Notes: a model not told the origin generated them from the letters alone. A DNA stretch of 51,992 nt from an uncultured Lachnospiraceae bacterium (GCA_910577445.1 CAJTMZ010000010.1:1-51992); one strand, 5' to 3'; shown: positions 24,474 to 33,413, counted from the stretch's first letter. A program made the numbers and translations.

Positions 24474-25715
24474 TCAGGATAACCTGTGGATAAAAAGGCC
24501 GCTTCGGAGCTTCGGCTCAAACCAGGTTGACTTCGGGGGCATAAGAAGTCCGGCGTCCGCTACGGAAAGAAGCTCCTCTATGGAGGTCGCATACATGGAA
24601 AAGGCGGCCGCCATATCCGTTTTCACCCGTCGTTCCAGCTCGTCAAGCCCCCGAATGCCGCCTACGAAGTCGATACGTTTGTCGGTTCTGGGGTCTTTGA
24701 TACCCAGAACGGGAGATAAAAGACAGTCCTGCAAAACGGAAACATCCAGCCCTTTTACCGGGTCGGAGGAGAGCAGGGCCTTTCCGGCAGCAAGGAGATA
24801 CCAGCTTCCGGAAAGATACATGCCGAAGGTGCCTTTCCGGCAGGGGGCAATCTGTTCCTTTCCTTTATATTCAATGGAAAATCCGGCTTTTCGGACAGCC
24901 TCGATAAAATCATCCGGTGAAAGCCCGTTTAAGTCTTTTACCACCCTGTTATAGGGCATGATGAAAAGCTGGTCGTCGGGGAAAAGCACCGACAGAAAGC
25001 GGTTATACTCTTCCGCGCCTGTAAAATCCGGCGATTCCTGACGGCGTTTCAATCCTACCTTGACGGCGGAAGCGCAGCGGTGATGTCCGTCCGCTATGTA
25101 AGTGCAGGGGATTTGCGCAAAAAGCGTTTCCATCCGGGAAACCGTTTCCGCATCCGAAACGCGCCAAACCTTATGCGCGATGCCGTCGGCGGAAACAAAG
25201 TCATATAAGGGAGCGCGCTCCTTTTGGCTGTTTACGATTTCGTTAATTTCCCGGCGGGAACGATACACAAGAAAAATAGGGCCTGTATGGGCGTTGGTGA
25301 CGTCCACGTGGCGGATGCGGTCAAGCTCTTTGTCTTCTCTGGTGTTTTCATGCTTTTTAATTAAATCATTCTGATAATCGTCTACGGCGGAACAGGCGGC
25401 TATCCCCGTCTGGGTACGGCCGTTCATGGTGAGCTCGTAGATATAATAGCAGGGCGTTTTTTCCATAATAAAGGACCCATCTGCAGTCATGGCGTCCAAA
25501 AGCTCTCTGGCTTTGGCGTAAACCTCGGGGGCGTACATATCCATATCGGCGGGAAACTGAGTTTCCGCCCGGTCAATCTTTAAAAAGGACAGGGGTTCCT
25601 TTTTTACTTCTGCAAGAGCTTCTTCCCGGCTGTATACATCATAAGGAAGGGCGGCAATCCGGCCGGCCAGTTCCGGCAGGGGACGAATGCTCTGAAATGG
25701 CGTAATTTTTGGCAT
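24474..25715 (-). CDS. DUF1015 family protein
   Basis: This 413-residue protein matches DUF1015: the start MPKITPFQSIRP, then RIAALPYDVYSREEA, HRHCAS-like YIADGHHRCASAV in mid-protein, and a C-terminal LFPDDQLFIMPYNRVVKDL. The histidine-rich ADGHHR motif is invariant in the family. No biochemical role is established that I can state. ATG 25715 has ggagg 7 bases upstream and is preferred to an in-frame ATG six codons earlier. Convergent to proB; in many Clostridia this gene sits near amino-acid biosynthesis genes. Confidence 0.88.
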   Translation of the reverse strand: MPKITPFQSIRPLPELAGRIAALPYDVYSREEALAEVKKEPLSFLKIDRAETQFPADMDMYAPEVYAKARELLDAMTADGSFIMEKTPCYYIYELTMNGRTQTGIAACSAVDDYQNDLIKKHENTREDKELDRIRHVDVTNAHTGPIFLVYRSRREINEIVNSQKERAPLYDFVSADGIAHKVWRVSDAETVSRMETLFAQIPCTYIADGHHRCASAVKVGLKRRQESPDFTGAEEYNRFLSVLFPDDQLFIMPYNRVVKDLNGLSPDDFIEAVRKAGFSIEYKGKEQIAPCRKGTFGMYLSGSWYLLAAGKALLSSDPVKGLDVSVLQDCLLSPVLGIKDPRTDKRIDFVGGIRGLDELERRVKTDMAAAFSMYATSIEELLSVADAGLLMPPKSTWFEPKLRSGLFIHRLS

Positions 25716-25807
25716 AGAGGTTCCTCCGTTCAATTATCTTAAAATTATTTTATGAATCGTTTCCCGCATAAAGGATGTGAATTTCGTTAACGTCTGCCTG
25801 TTGTTTA

Positions 25808-26911
25808 TTAGTTCCATAAACTTGTGAGATATTTATCTTCGAGCCGGGAAAGATGCTGTTTTATCTTCAGGGCCTTAAAGAGGTTTTCCCGAATCAGGTC
25901 AATAAGCGAGCAGACAATGTATACTGCGACCGCGGTAAGCAGCACACACATGACTTCCATAGGAACGGAAAGGGAGGCAAAACGCGCGAAATTCTGCTCT
26001 AAAAGATAATTCCATATCTGCGGCTGCCCGTGTATGACATAAACGCTGAAAGCCGCCGGGGCAAAAAGCTTAATGATACCGTTTACCGGCCGGGGTGTGT
26101 GAAGCCGCTCAAACAACAGCAGAAGGAAAATTCCGGCGAAAAGCATGAAAGGGGAAGTGTGGTAAATCAGATAATTTCCGCCAAGGAAAGACAGTGCGGG
26201 AATAAATCCGGCTTCCGCGACAAGCTTAGAGAGCCACATAATGAGAATCATGCCGGTATATCCGAGAAATAACTTTCCGGAGCCGCATGTTTTAAATAAG
26301 CCGTATTTTCCGATATATCCGCCGATAACATACAATATCATCAGCCACCAAGCGTTTGAGGACACACCGAAAACATCTTTTCCGGGCAGCGTCTGCAAAA
26401 AGGAAAAGGTGACGGTAAGGCTCACAACTACCGTGCCCAATTGTTTTTGGCTTAACCGGTTTATCGCCGGGTTGAGCAGCGGAAGAAACATAAACAGGGC
26501 AAAATAAGCCGTAAAATACCAGTAGTAGCCGCTGAGCGTCGGAAGAAAAGCCCTTACCCAGTCCCGCAGCGACACCGAGCCGGGAACAAAAACGGCAAAA
26601 ATCAAAGTGATGCCCGCGGTGTAGAAGAGAACCCGCAGCCAGAGCAAGATAATATTATAGTACCGGTATTTTGAATGGATTCCCACATAACCGGAGATGA
26701 GAGCGTAACAGTTTACGGAGCAGTAGGCAATAATTTCCAGCAGCCAGGCGGCTTTATACTGGGGGGACATAAATTCCACCGATTCCAGAATGCCGCCGGG
26801 CCCTAAGATATGCGCAATGACGACCAAAAGCATTGCCAGCATCCGCAGGGCGTCTATGCCGTAGTTGCGTTCTGTTTTTGCCGGTGCGGTTATATTGTCT
26901 TTTTTATTCAT
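25808..26911 (-). CDS. acyltransferase 3 family membrane protein
   Basis: This 367-residue protein has about ten membrane helices. The N-terminal signature is RNYGIDALRMLAMLLVVIAH, in which the conserved Arg and His of acyltransferase-3 enzymes (OafA, NolL) are visible. Such enzymes acetylate or succinylate sugars of surface polysaccharides. ATG 26911 is preferred because ggag is 8 bases upstream; the ATG two codons earlier is too close to it. It is a single-gene unit between the barstar gene and the DUF1015 gene on the same strand. Substrate unknown. Confidence 0.88.
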   Translation of the reverse strand: MNKKDNITAPAKTERNYGIDALRMLAMLLVVIAHILGPGGILESVEFMSPQYKAAWLLEIIAYCSVNCYALISGYVGIHSKYRYYNIILLWLRVLFYTAGITLIFAVFVPGSVSLRDWVRAFLPTLSGYYWYFTAYFALFMFLPLLNPAINRLSQKQLGTVVVSLTVTFSFLQTLPGKDVFGVSSNAWWLMILYVIGGYIGKYGLFKTCGSGKLFLGYTGMILIMWLSKLVAEAGFIPALSFLGGNYLIYHTSPFMLFAGIFLLLLFERLHTPRPVNGIIKLFAPAAFSVYVIHGQPQIWNYLLEQNFARFASLSVPMEVMCVLLTAVAVYIVCSLIDLIRENLFKALKIKQHLSRLEDKYLTSLWN

Positions 26912-26985
26912 TTTCATGTCTCCAAAACGTATTTTCGCTGTCTTTTTTATTGAAAAAATAATGGCGCCCAGCCCGATGAGTCTGA

Positions 26986-27255
26986 TTATTCGGCTGTCAG
27001 ACGTATCAGGGGATTGGCTCTTGCGGCCTCCTGAAGCACTTTAAGCAGAAGAAGAGCATAATTTCCCAGATTTTCTTTTAAGGAAGCTTCGTGAAGAATC
27101 CTGATTTCCGCCTCCTCGTGAAAGTCGGTCAGGCAGTCGTACAGAGCGTCCAGATTTCGTCCGTACCAGTTCGGGAAGCTCAGGCTTTCGGCCAGAGTGT
27201 TATGAAGAAGCTCCCTGTTTGTCAGTTTATTTCCGTCTAATATACAAATACGCAT
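26986..27255 (-). CDS. barstar-like ribonuclease inhibitor
   Basis: This 89-residue protein matches barstar: FPNWYGRNLDALYDCLT corresponds to the barnase-binding helix, and Asp40 corresponds to barstar Asp39, which contacts the catalytic histidine of barnase. It would stay in the cytoplasm and neutralise the ribonuclease encoded 36 bases upstream on the same strand, protecting the producer before export. aggtgg lies 5 bases before the ATG. Length equals canonical barstar (about 90). Confidence 0.88.
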   Translation of the reverse strand: MRICILDGNKLTNRELLHNTLAESLSFPNWYGRNLDALYDCLTDFHEEAEIRILHEASLKENLGNYALLLLKVLQEAARANPLIRLTAE

Positions 27256-27291
27256 AATTCCACCTGCTTTTCGGCGGCTCTTGCAAAGCCG

Positions 27292-27990
27292 CTATCCGTC
27301 TGTTTCATCTCCATATAAAAGTTCAAAAGTTTCATAATGGTCTTCCGTATAATAAATCAGACCGTCGTTGGAAAATACAATCCGTTTTGCACCCCGCTTT
27401 TCGGCGCCTAAGGTATCGATATCGCATTCCGTGTAGGTTCGTCCCTCTTTTTCGGGCAGCAGTCCCTCGTAATTGCCGAAACGGTTTCCGCCGATGCACA
27501 TGCCCGGCGCATAAGGCTCCAAAGAACCGCCCGGCCATCCCAGCTTTTCCGCCTCTTTCTTTGTTATAAAATTAGAGGGCAGGTGCCCGTAGAAATAAAT
27601 GTAACGGGCGACGTCGTCTTTTGTGGTGTAGGAGCCGTTTTCGTCCGGCATGGCTTCGGCGGCGGGCGATTGGTCCGGAGCGGGTTCACTGTCGTTATTT
27701 TCGGCACTTTCCGTATCCTCTGATTGCGCTGTATTTGGCGTTTCAAAGGGAGGAGCGTTTTCATTTTCATCGAAGATTTCTTCCTGTTCGGAGGCGCTTT
27801 CGTCAGCTTCCTTTGGGCTTTCGCCGCTCTCTGTGCCGTCTATTGCGGTTTCAGCAGAACTTTCTTCAGATTCTGAGAAATTCTCACTGTTAACGGTTTG
27901 TCCGGCAGCGTCCCGGGGAGCGCTGCAGCCGATTAATAAAAAAGATAACAGGAATATCAGAAAAATATTTATCCGTTTTTTCATTTTCAT
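27292..27990 (-). CDS. barnase-like ribonuclease with lipoprotein signal
   Basis: This 232-residue protein begins with a lipoprotein signal (LLSFLLIGC, Cys22). An acidic Ser/Glu/Pro-rich linker of about 100 residues follows, then a C-terminal barnase domain: DDVARYIYFYGHLPSNFITK, EKLGW, APGMCIGGNRFGNYEGLLP, TYTECDID, RIVFSNDGLIYYTEDHYETF. By alignment in my head, catalytic Glu188, Arg203 and His218 match barnase Glu73, Arg87 and His102, and Arg199 matches Arg83. It should be a guanyl-preferring RNase tethered to the outer membrane face. Barstar follows 36 bases downstream. The start at 27990 has ggag close by; ATG 27984 is an alternative. Confidence 0.88.
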   Translation of the reverse strand: MKMKKRINIFLIFLLSFLLIGCSAPRDAAGQTVNSENFSESEESSAETAIDGTESGESPKEADESASEQEEIFDENENAPPFETPNTAQSEDTESAENNDSEPAPDQSPAAEAMPDENGSYTTKDDVARYIYFYGHLPSNFITKKEAEKLGWPGGSLEPYAPGMCIGGNRFGNYEGLLPEKEGRTYTECDIDTLGAEKRGAKRIVFSNDGLIYYTEDHYETFELLYGDETDG

Positions 27991-28026
27991 GTTTCTCCAT
28001 TTCCGGCAGTCAGCCAGGTTTTCTTC

Positions 28027-28055
28027 ATTATATATTGAAGGGATTGATATTACAA
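28027..28055 (-). promoter_or_regulatory. promoter of the barnase-barstar operon
   Basis: On the minus strand, TTGTAA (28055-28050) and a perfect TATAAT (28032-28027) are separated by 17 bases. It is divergent from and close to the ribosomal-operon promoter. Confidence 0.7.
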
Positions 28056-28077
28056 TTAAAAAATAAATAAAAAACAC

Positions 28078-28106
28078 TTGCATCTTTCCCAAACATCATG
28101 TATACT
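28078..28106 (+). promoter_or_regulatory. promoter of the S10 ribosomal operon
   Basis: TTGCAT (28078-28083) and TATACT (28101-28106) are separated by 17 bases. A leader of about 320 bases follows before rpsJ. Confidence 0.7.
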
Positions 28107-28435
28107 AACCAATGTTGTGGCATGATAGCGATGAAGCGCGAGGTTGCTGCTTTGCCGAAAGGCACTGCAGGTTTTCCGTGGAGCGAATGTCAAGAGGGCC
28201 GGCCGAAAGGGCAGGGCCAAAGAACCTGACGGCAAGTCACTGTACAAACATATTGTCTGCAAGGAGCCGCGTAAGGCGGCGACGGTTAAGCAGAAACGCG
28301 GGCGTTAAGCGTGCCGGTAAATGTGCGGGAAACCGCATTTGATTTACGGAAAGGCATGACACGCACGGCAGAGTGTACAGTCACCGCTTGTCGTACTTAA
28401 ATTTTTAAAAGTGCGAAAAGGAGGCGACTTTTTTT
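28107..28435 (+). promoter_or_regulatory. long structured leader of the S10 operon
   Basis: These 329 bases hold no gene. They are rich in short GC hairpins (for example ggccggccgaaagggc around 28199 and tgcgggaaaccgca around 28322). They end in a GTACTT/AAGTGC hairpin directly before aaggagg of rpsJ. Ribosomal operons commonly carry leaders bound by one of their own products; in other bacteria S10 operons are controlled through L4. Which protein, if any, acts here is not visible. Confidence 0.5.
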
Positions 28436-28753
28436 ATGGCAAGTCAAGTAATGAGAATCACACTCAAGGCTTACGATCATCAGCTTGTTGATGCATCCGC
28501 CAAGAAAATCATCGAAACTGTTAAGAAGAACGGCTCACAGGTGAGCGGACCGGTACCCCTTCCTACAAAGAAAGAGGTTATTACCATTTTAAGGGCGGTT
28601 CACAAATATAAGGACTCCAGAGAGCAGTTCGAGCAGAGAACCCATAAGAGGCTGATTGATATCATCACACCTACGCCCAAGACGGTTGACGCTTTGCAGA
28701 GACTGGAAATGCCGGCCGGTGTGTATATTGATATTAAGATGAAAACAAAATAA
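28436..28753 (+). CDS. rpsJ: 30S ribosomal protein S10
   Basis: This 105-residue protein starts the supercluster. RITLKAYDHQLVDASAKKII and the THKRLIDIITPTPKTVDAL segment are diagnostic of S10, which sits in the 30S head and also serves as NusE in transcription antitermination. aaggagg lies 9 bases before the ATG. The long structured leader ahead of it suggests operon-wide control from this point. Confidence 0.97.
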   Translation: MASQVMRITLKAYDHQLVDASAKKIIETVKKNGSQVSGPVPLPTKKEVITILRAVHKYKDSREQFEQRTHKRLIDIITPTPKTVDALQRLEMPAGVYIDIKMKTK

Positions 28754-28825
28754 GTTCCAACGTAACCCCTGACACTAGAATGGCCCGATATGGGCCCGCT
28801 GTAGAAACAAATTGGAGGTAAAGAA

Positions 28826-29509
28826 ATGAAAAAAGGAATTTTAGCTACCAAAGTCGGAATGACTCAAATCTTCAAAGAAGACGGAAGTCTGATTCCTGTA
28901 ACGGTGCTTTCCGCCGGCCCCTGTGTGGTAACACAGATTAAGACTGTGGAGAACGACGGTTACAGCGCAGTACAGGTTGGATATGCTGACAAGAAAGAAA
29001 GAATTGTCAACAAGGACAAGGCCGGAAGAAAGGAAATCGTTCACAGACACGGCGTTGGCAAGGCTTTAAAGGGCCACTTTGACAAAGCCGGCGTATCCTG
29101 CAAGAGATTCCTTCGCGAGTTCAAGTTTGACAATGCGGAAGAGTATACGCTTGGAAGCGAAATTAAGGCTGATATGTTTGCGGTCGGCGATATGGTTGAC
29201 GCATCCGCTATTTCCAAAGGTAAAGGATTCCAGGGCGCGATTAAGAGACATGGCCAGCACAGAGGTCCCATGACGCATGGTTCCAAGTTCCATCGTCATC
29301 AGGGTTCCAACGGCGCCTGCTCCTCACCGAGCCGTGTATTCAAGGGCAAAGGTATGCCCGGCCATATGGGATGCGTTAAGGTGACAGTGCAGAACCTTGA
29401 GGTTGTAAGGGTGGACGCCGAGAAGAATCTGCTTCTCATCAAAGGTTCCGTACCCGGGCCGAAGAAAGCGCTTATTACAATCAAAGAAACTGTGAAGGCT
29501 GAAAATTAA
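28826..29509 (+). CDS. rplC: 50S ribosomal protein L3
   Basis: This 227-residue protein contains KKGILATKVGMTQIF at the start and GHRGPMTHGSKFHRHQGS, the loop reaching toward the peptidyl-transferase centre. It is an early 50S assembly protein. tggagg precedes the ATG. It lies 72 bases after rpsJ. Confidence 0.97.
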   Translation: MKKGILATKVGMTQIFKEDGSLIPVTVLSAGPCVVTQIKTVENDGYSAVQVGYADKKERIVNKDKAGRKEIVHRHGVGKALKGHFDKAGVSCKRFLREFKFDNAEEYTLGSEIKADMFAVGDMVDASAISKGKGFQGAIKRHGQHRGPMTHGSKFHRHQGSNGACSSPSRVFKGKGMPGHMGCVKVTVQNLEVVRVDAEKNLLLIKGSVPGPKKALITIKETVKAEN

Positions 29510-29539
29510 GCAGCCAGATGAAAGGAGGACCATATAGAG

Positions 29540-30160
29540 ATGGCAAACGTATCTGTTTATAATATGGAAGGCAAAGAAGTCGGCACGATTGAATTAAACG
29601 ATGCGATATTCGGCGTAAACGTAAATGAGCATCTTGTACACATGGCGGTTGTGCAGCATCTTGCCAATATGCGTCAGGGAACGCAGAAAGCAAAGACCCG
29701 TTCCGAGGTTTCCGGCGGCGGCAGAAAGCCCTGGAGGCAGAAAGGAACCGGCCACGCAAGACAGGGTTCCATCAGAGCGCCCCAGTGGAAGGGCGGCGGA
29801 GTGGTATTTGCACCCGTACCGAGAGATTATTCTTTCAGAATTAATAAAAAGGAAAAAAGAGCTGCGCTTAAATCAGTACTCACAAGCAGAGTGCAGGGCG
29901 GCAAGCTGATTGTTGTGGATGAACTTAAAATGGACGAGATTAAGACCAGAAAGTTCAAAGCAGTTATGGACAATCTGAAAGTAAACAAAGCGCTGGTTGT
30001 TATGGCTGACGTTGACGAAAAGGTGGTTCTGTCTGCAAGAAACCTTCCCGCAATTGACACGACAATCGTTCAGACACTGAATGTTTACGATATCCTGAAA
30101 GGCGACACGCTGGTTCTTACAAAGGACGCGGTAGCCAAGATTGAGGAGGTGTTTGCGTAA
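29540..30160 (+). CDS. rplD: 50S ribosomal protein L4
   Basis: This 206-residue L4 carries the GGGRKPWRQKGTGHARQGSI loop that lines the peptide exit tunnel. In other bacteria L4 represses the S10 operon through its leader, which makes it a candidate for that role here. aaggagg precedes the ATG. Its TAA overlaps the rplW ATG (taatg), so translation is coupled. Confidence 0.97.
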   Translation: MANVSVYNMEGKEVGTIELNDAIFGVNVNEHLVHMAVVQHLANMRQGTQKAKTRSEVSGGGRKPWRQKGTGHARQGSIRAPQWKGGGVVFAPVPRDYSFRINKKEKRAALKSVLTSRVQGGKLIVVDELKMDEIKTRKFKAVMDNLKVNKALVVMADVDEKVVLSARNLPAIDTTIVQTLNVYDILKGDTLVLTKDAVAKIEEVFA

Positions 30161-30459
30161 TGGCAGCAATTCAATATTATGACGTAATCCTTAAACCGGT
30201 TATCACAGAAAAAAGTATGGCCGGCATGGCGGAAAAGAAATACACTTTCCTGGTTCATCCCGAAGCAAACAAGACGATGATTAAGGAAGCTGTGGAAAAG
30301 ATGTTCGAAGGCGCAAAGGTGCGCAAGGTTAACACCATGAACATCCAGGGAAAGAAGAAGAGACGCGGCGCCATAGAGGGCAGAACGGCAAAGACAAAGA
30401 AGGCAATGGTATGGCTGACGGAAGACAGCAAGGAAATTGAAATTTTTGCCGGTTTATAA
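30160..30459 (+). CDS. rplW: 50S ribosomal protein L23
   Basis: This 99-residue protein begins YYDVILKPVITEKSM and has KYTFLVHPEANKTMIKEAVE, both typical of L23. It sits at the exit of the peptide tunnel and docks trigger factor and SRP. The start overlaps the stop of rplD by one base. Confidence 0.97.
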   Translation: MAAIQYYDVILKPVITEKSMAGMAEKKYTFLVHPEANKTMIKEAVEKMFEGAKVRKVNTMNIQGKKKRRGAIEGRTAKTKKAMVWLTEDSKEIEIFAGL

Positions 30460-30520
30460 AAGAAAACGATATGCACACATAAGTGCGATATGAAATGAGA
30501 GCTTGAAAGGAGATAAAGTC

Positions 30521-31363
30521 ATGGGAATCAAGACATATAACCCATATACACCTTCCAGAAGAAATATGACCGGTTCCGACTTTGCGGAGATTACAAAGTC
30601 AAAACCCGAAAAATCACTGGTAGTGTCTTTAAAGAAAAATGCCGGTCGTAACAATCAGGGTAAAATTACAACCAGACATCGCGGAGGCGGTGCCAGAAGA
30701 AAATACAGACTTGTTGATTTTAAGAGAAACAAAGAAGGCGTACCTGCAACGGTAATCGGAATCGAATACGACCCCAACCGTTCGGCCAATATAGCCCTTA
30801 TCCGTTATGACGACGGCGAAAAGGCATATATTCTGGCTCCTGAAGGACTGACGGACGGAATGAAGGTTATGAACGGACCCGACGCGGAAGTAAGAGTAGG
30901 CAACTGCCTTCCTTTAACCGCAATTCCCGTTGGTACTCAGGTGCACAATGTTGAGTTATATCCCGGAAAAGGCGGACAGATGGTTCGTTCCGCGGGAAAC
31001 AGCGCGCAGTTAATGGCTAAGGAAGGAAAGTATGCTACGCTTCGTCTTCCTTCCGGCGAAATGAGAATGGTGCCTATTGTCTGCAGGGCAACGGTTGGCG
31101 TTGTTGGCAACGGCGACCATAACCTGGTAAAGGTCGGCAAGGCAGGACGTAAGCGTCACATGGGAATCCGTCCTACGGTACGCGGTTCGGCTATGAATCC
31201 TAACGACCATCCTCACGGCGGTGGCGAAGGCAAGACTGGAATCGGACGTCCGGGTCCTTCTACACCTTGGGGCAAGCCTGCTCTTGGACTTAAGACCCGT
31301 AAGAAGAAAAAAGCTTCTGATAAGTTGATTGTAAGAAGAAGAGACGGCAAGGCTATCAAATAA
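30521..31363 (+). CDS. rplB: 50S ribosomal protein L2
   Basis: This 280-residue L2 starts MGIKTYNPYTPSRRNMT and holds GRNNQGKITTRHRGGGAR and the GSAMNPNDHPHGGGEGKTGI region with the conserved histidine near the peptidyl-transferase centre. ATG 30521 follows aaggagat; a TTG six codons earlier is part of the ribosome site. Confidence 0.97.
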   Translation: MGIKTYNPYTPSRRNMTGSDFAEITKSKPEKSLVVSLKKNAGRNNQGKITTRHRGGGARRKYRLVDFKRNKEGVPATVIGIEYDPNRSANIALIRYDDGEKAYILAPEGLTDGMKVMNGPDAEVRVGNCLPLTAIPVGTQVHNVELYPGKGGQMVRSAGNSAQLMAKEGKYATLRLPSGEMRMVPIVCRATVGVVGNGDHNLVKVGKAGRKRHMGIRPTVRGSAMNPNDHPHGGGEGKTGIGRPGPSTPWGKPALGLKTRKKKKASDKLIVRRRDGKAIK

Positions 31364-31382
31364 TTAAGGAGGAGAGAAGAAA

Positions 31383-31664
31383 ATGGCTAGATCACTGAAA
31401 AAAGGACCTTTTGCAGATGCAAGTCTGCTTAAAAAAGTGGATGCATTGAATGCGTCAGGACAAAAGCAGGTTATCAAGACCTGGTCCCGTCGCTCTACAA
31501 TCTTCCCCTCTTTTGTGGGACACACATTCGCGGTACATGACGGAAGAAAACATGTGCCCGTATATGTAACGGAAGATATGGTTGGACATAAGCTCGGTGA
31601 GTTTGTGGCTACCAGAACCTATAGAGGACACGGCAAGGACGAAAAGAAGTCCAGAGTTAAGTAA
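31383..31664 (+). CDS. rpsS: 30S ribosomal protein S19
   Basis: This 93-residue protein begins MARSLKKGPFADASLLKK and contains TIFPSFVGHTFAVHDGRKHVP. S19 works with S13 in the 30S head near the A-site tRNA. An aaggagg-type site lies before the ATG. Confidence 0.97.
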   Translation: MARSLKKGPFADASLLKKVDALNASGQKQVIKTWSRRSTIFPSFVGHTFAVHDGRKHVPVYVTEDMVGHKLGEFVATRTYRGHGKDEKKSRVK

Positions 31665-31680
31665 GACAGGAGGTTTTATC

Positions 31681-32085
31681 ATGGCAAAGGGACATAGAAC
31701 TCAAATTAAGAGAGAGAGAAACGCGCAGAAAGATACAAGACCTTCAGCAAAGATTTCTTACGCAAGAGTGTCTGTTCAGAAAGCGTGTTTCGTATTAGAT
31801 GCTATCAGGGGCAAGAACGTGGAAACCGCTCAGAGTATTTTGGAATACAATCCCAGATATGCTTCCAGCGTTATCAAAAAATTATTAGAGTCTGCACGTG
31901 CAAATGCCGAGTATTTGTACAGCCAGGACCCTACAAAGTATCCGAATCCGGAAAACCTTTATATTGCTGAATGCTATGCAAATAAAGGACCTACAATGAA
32001 GAGAATTAAACCCAGGGCACAGGGCAGGGCTTACAGAATTGAAAAGAGAATGAGCCATATTACAATTGTACTGGATGCGAGATAA
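31681..32085 (+). CDS. rplV: 50S ribosomal protein L22
   Basis: This 134-residue L22 has the usual RVSVQKACFVLDAIRGKNVE core and ends with PRAQGRAYRIEKRMSHITIV, the tunnel-lining hairpin. It carries a short basic N-terminal extension (GHRTQIKRERNAQKD). ATG 31681 follows aggaggt; an earlier in-frame ATG lies inside rpsS and is not used. Confidence 0.96.
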   Translation: MAKGHRTQIKRERNAQKDTRPSAKISYARVSVQKACFVLDAIRGKNVETAQSILEYNPRYASSVIKKLLESARANAEYLYSQDPTKYPNPENLYIAECYANKGPTMKRIKPRAQGRAYRIEKRMSHITIVLDAR

Positions 32086-32108
32086 TCGGAAAGGAGAAAA
32101 ATAATTTT

Positions 32109-32780
32109 ATGGGACAGAAAGTTAATCCTCACGGCTTAAGGGTCGGCATCATTAAGGATTGGGATTCTAAATGGTATGCAGAAGCGGACTTTTCTGATTT
32201 TCTTGCGGAAGATTATGAAATCAGAAAGTTCCTGAAAAAGAAATTATACAGTGCCGGAATTTCCAGAATTGAAATCGAAAGAGCTTCGGACAGAGTAAAG
32301 GTTATTATCTTTACGGCAAAACCGGGCGTGGTTATCGGAAAGGGCGGCGCTGAGATTGAAGTGACCAAGAAAGAACTTTCCAAAATGACCGGAAAGAAGG
32401 TTCTGGTTGATATTAAGGAAGTAAAAAGACCTGACAAGGATGCGCAGCTTGTTGCGGAAAACATTGCCCAGCAGCTTGAGAACCGTATTTCTTTCAGACG
32501 TGCCATGAAGTCCTGCATGGGAAGAACCATGAAAAGCGGCGCTCTTGGTATTAAGACTTCCGTTTCGGGACGCCTTGGCGGCGCCGACATGGCCCGTACA
32601 GAGTTCTACAACGAGGGTACCATTCCTCTTCAGACACTGCGTGCCGATATTGATTACGGATTTGCAGAAGCAGACACAACCTACGGCAAGGTAGGTGTTA
32701 AGGTATGGATTTATAAGGGCGAGGTATTACCTGCCAAAAAGAACGAAGAAAAGACAGTGCAGGAAGGGAGCGATAAATAA
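32109..32780 (+). CDS. rpsC: 30S ribosomal protein S3
   Basis: This 223-residue protein begins MGQKVNPHGLRVGIIKDW. It holds a KH domain (VKVIIFTAKPGVVIGKGGAE) and the SGRLGGADMARTEFYNEG segment. S3 lies at the mRNA entry channel. aaggag is upstream. Its TAA overlaps the start of rplP by one base. Confidence 0.97.
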   Translation: MGQKVNPHGLRVGIIKDWDSKWYAEADFSDFLAEDYEIRKFLKKKLYSAGISRIEIERASDRVKVIIFTAKPGVVIGKGGAEIEVTKKELSKMTGKKVLVDIKEVKRPDKDAQLVAENIAQQLENRISFRRAMKSCMGRTMKSGALGIKTSVSGRLGGADMARTEFYNEGTIPLQTLRADIDYGFAEADTTYGKVGVKVWIYKGEVLPAKKNEEKTVQEGSDK

Positions 32781-33217
32781 TGTTAATGCCTAAAAGAGTT
32801 AAACGTCGTAAGCAGTTTCGTGGCTCCATAAGAGGAAATGCAACCCGCGGCAATAAGATTAATTATGGAGACTTCGGTATTGTTGCATTAGAGCCTTGCT
32901 GGGTGAAATCCAACCAGATTGAGGCGGCCCGTATTGCTATGACCCGTTATATCAAGCGTGGCGGTAAAGTATGGATTAAGATTTTCCCTGACAAACCGGT
33001 AACGGCAAAACCGGCCGAGACCCGTATGGGTTCCGGTAAAGGTGCTGTGGAATATTGGGTAGCGGTTGTTAAGCCCGGACGCGTAATGTTTGAAATCGGA
33101 GGAGTTTCCGAAGAGCTGGCAAAAGAAGCGTTGCGTCTTGCAACACATAAGCTCCCTTGCAAATGTAAGATTGTTTCTAAGGCGGACTTGGAAGGTGGTG
33201 CATCTAATGAAAACTAA
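32780..33217 (+). CDS. rplP: 50S ribosomal protein L16
   Basis: This 145-residue protein begins MLMPKRVKRRKQFRGSIRG and contains MTRYIKRGGKVWIKIFPDKP and MGSGKGAVEYWVAVVKPG. L16 binds near the A-site and helps position tRNA. It starts in a taatg overlap with rpsC and overlaps rpmC by 11 bases. Confidence 0.97.
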   Translation: MLMPKRVKRRKQFRGSIRGNATRGNKINYGDFGIVALEPCWVKSNQIEAARIAMTRYIKRGGKVWIKIFPDKPVTAKPAETRMGSGKGAVEYWVAVVKPGRVMFEIGGVSEELAKEALRLATHKLPCKCKIVSKADLEGGASNEN

Positions 33218-33413
33218 AAAATATGTAGAAGAGCTTCAGGCAAAATCTGTTGCGGCACTGTCAGAGGATTTGGTGGCCGCAAAAAAGGAACTTTTCAATT
33301 TGAGATTCCAGAATGCAACTAACCAGCTTAATAATACCGCAAGAATTAAAGAAGTGAGAAAGAATATCGCAAGAATTCAGACAGTCATCACCCAGAAGCA
33401 GAAGGAAGCGTAA
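33207..33413 (+). CDS. rpmC: 50S ribosomal protein L29
   Basis: This 68-residue protein has LKELFNLRF-type helices (KKELFNLRFQNATNQLNNTA) and a coiled C-terminus, as in L29 at the tunnel exit. ATG 33207 is inside the end of rplP and follows ggaaggtgg. The larger frame starting further upstream is a shadow of rplP. Confidence 0.95.
   Translation: MKTKKYVEELQAKSVAALSEDLVAAKKELFNLRFQNATNQLNNTARIKEVRKNIARIQTVITQKQKEA

Noticed and set aside
24460..24475. Terminator hairpin gagcc/ggctc after proB
   Set aside because: The stem is only 5 bp and no T-run follows on either strand, so it is not reported as a terminator.
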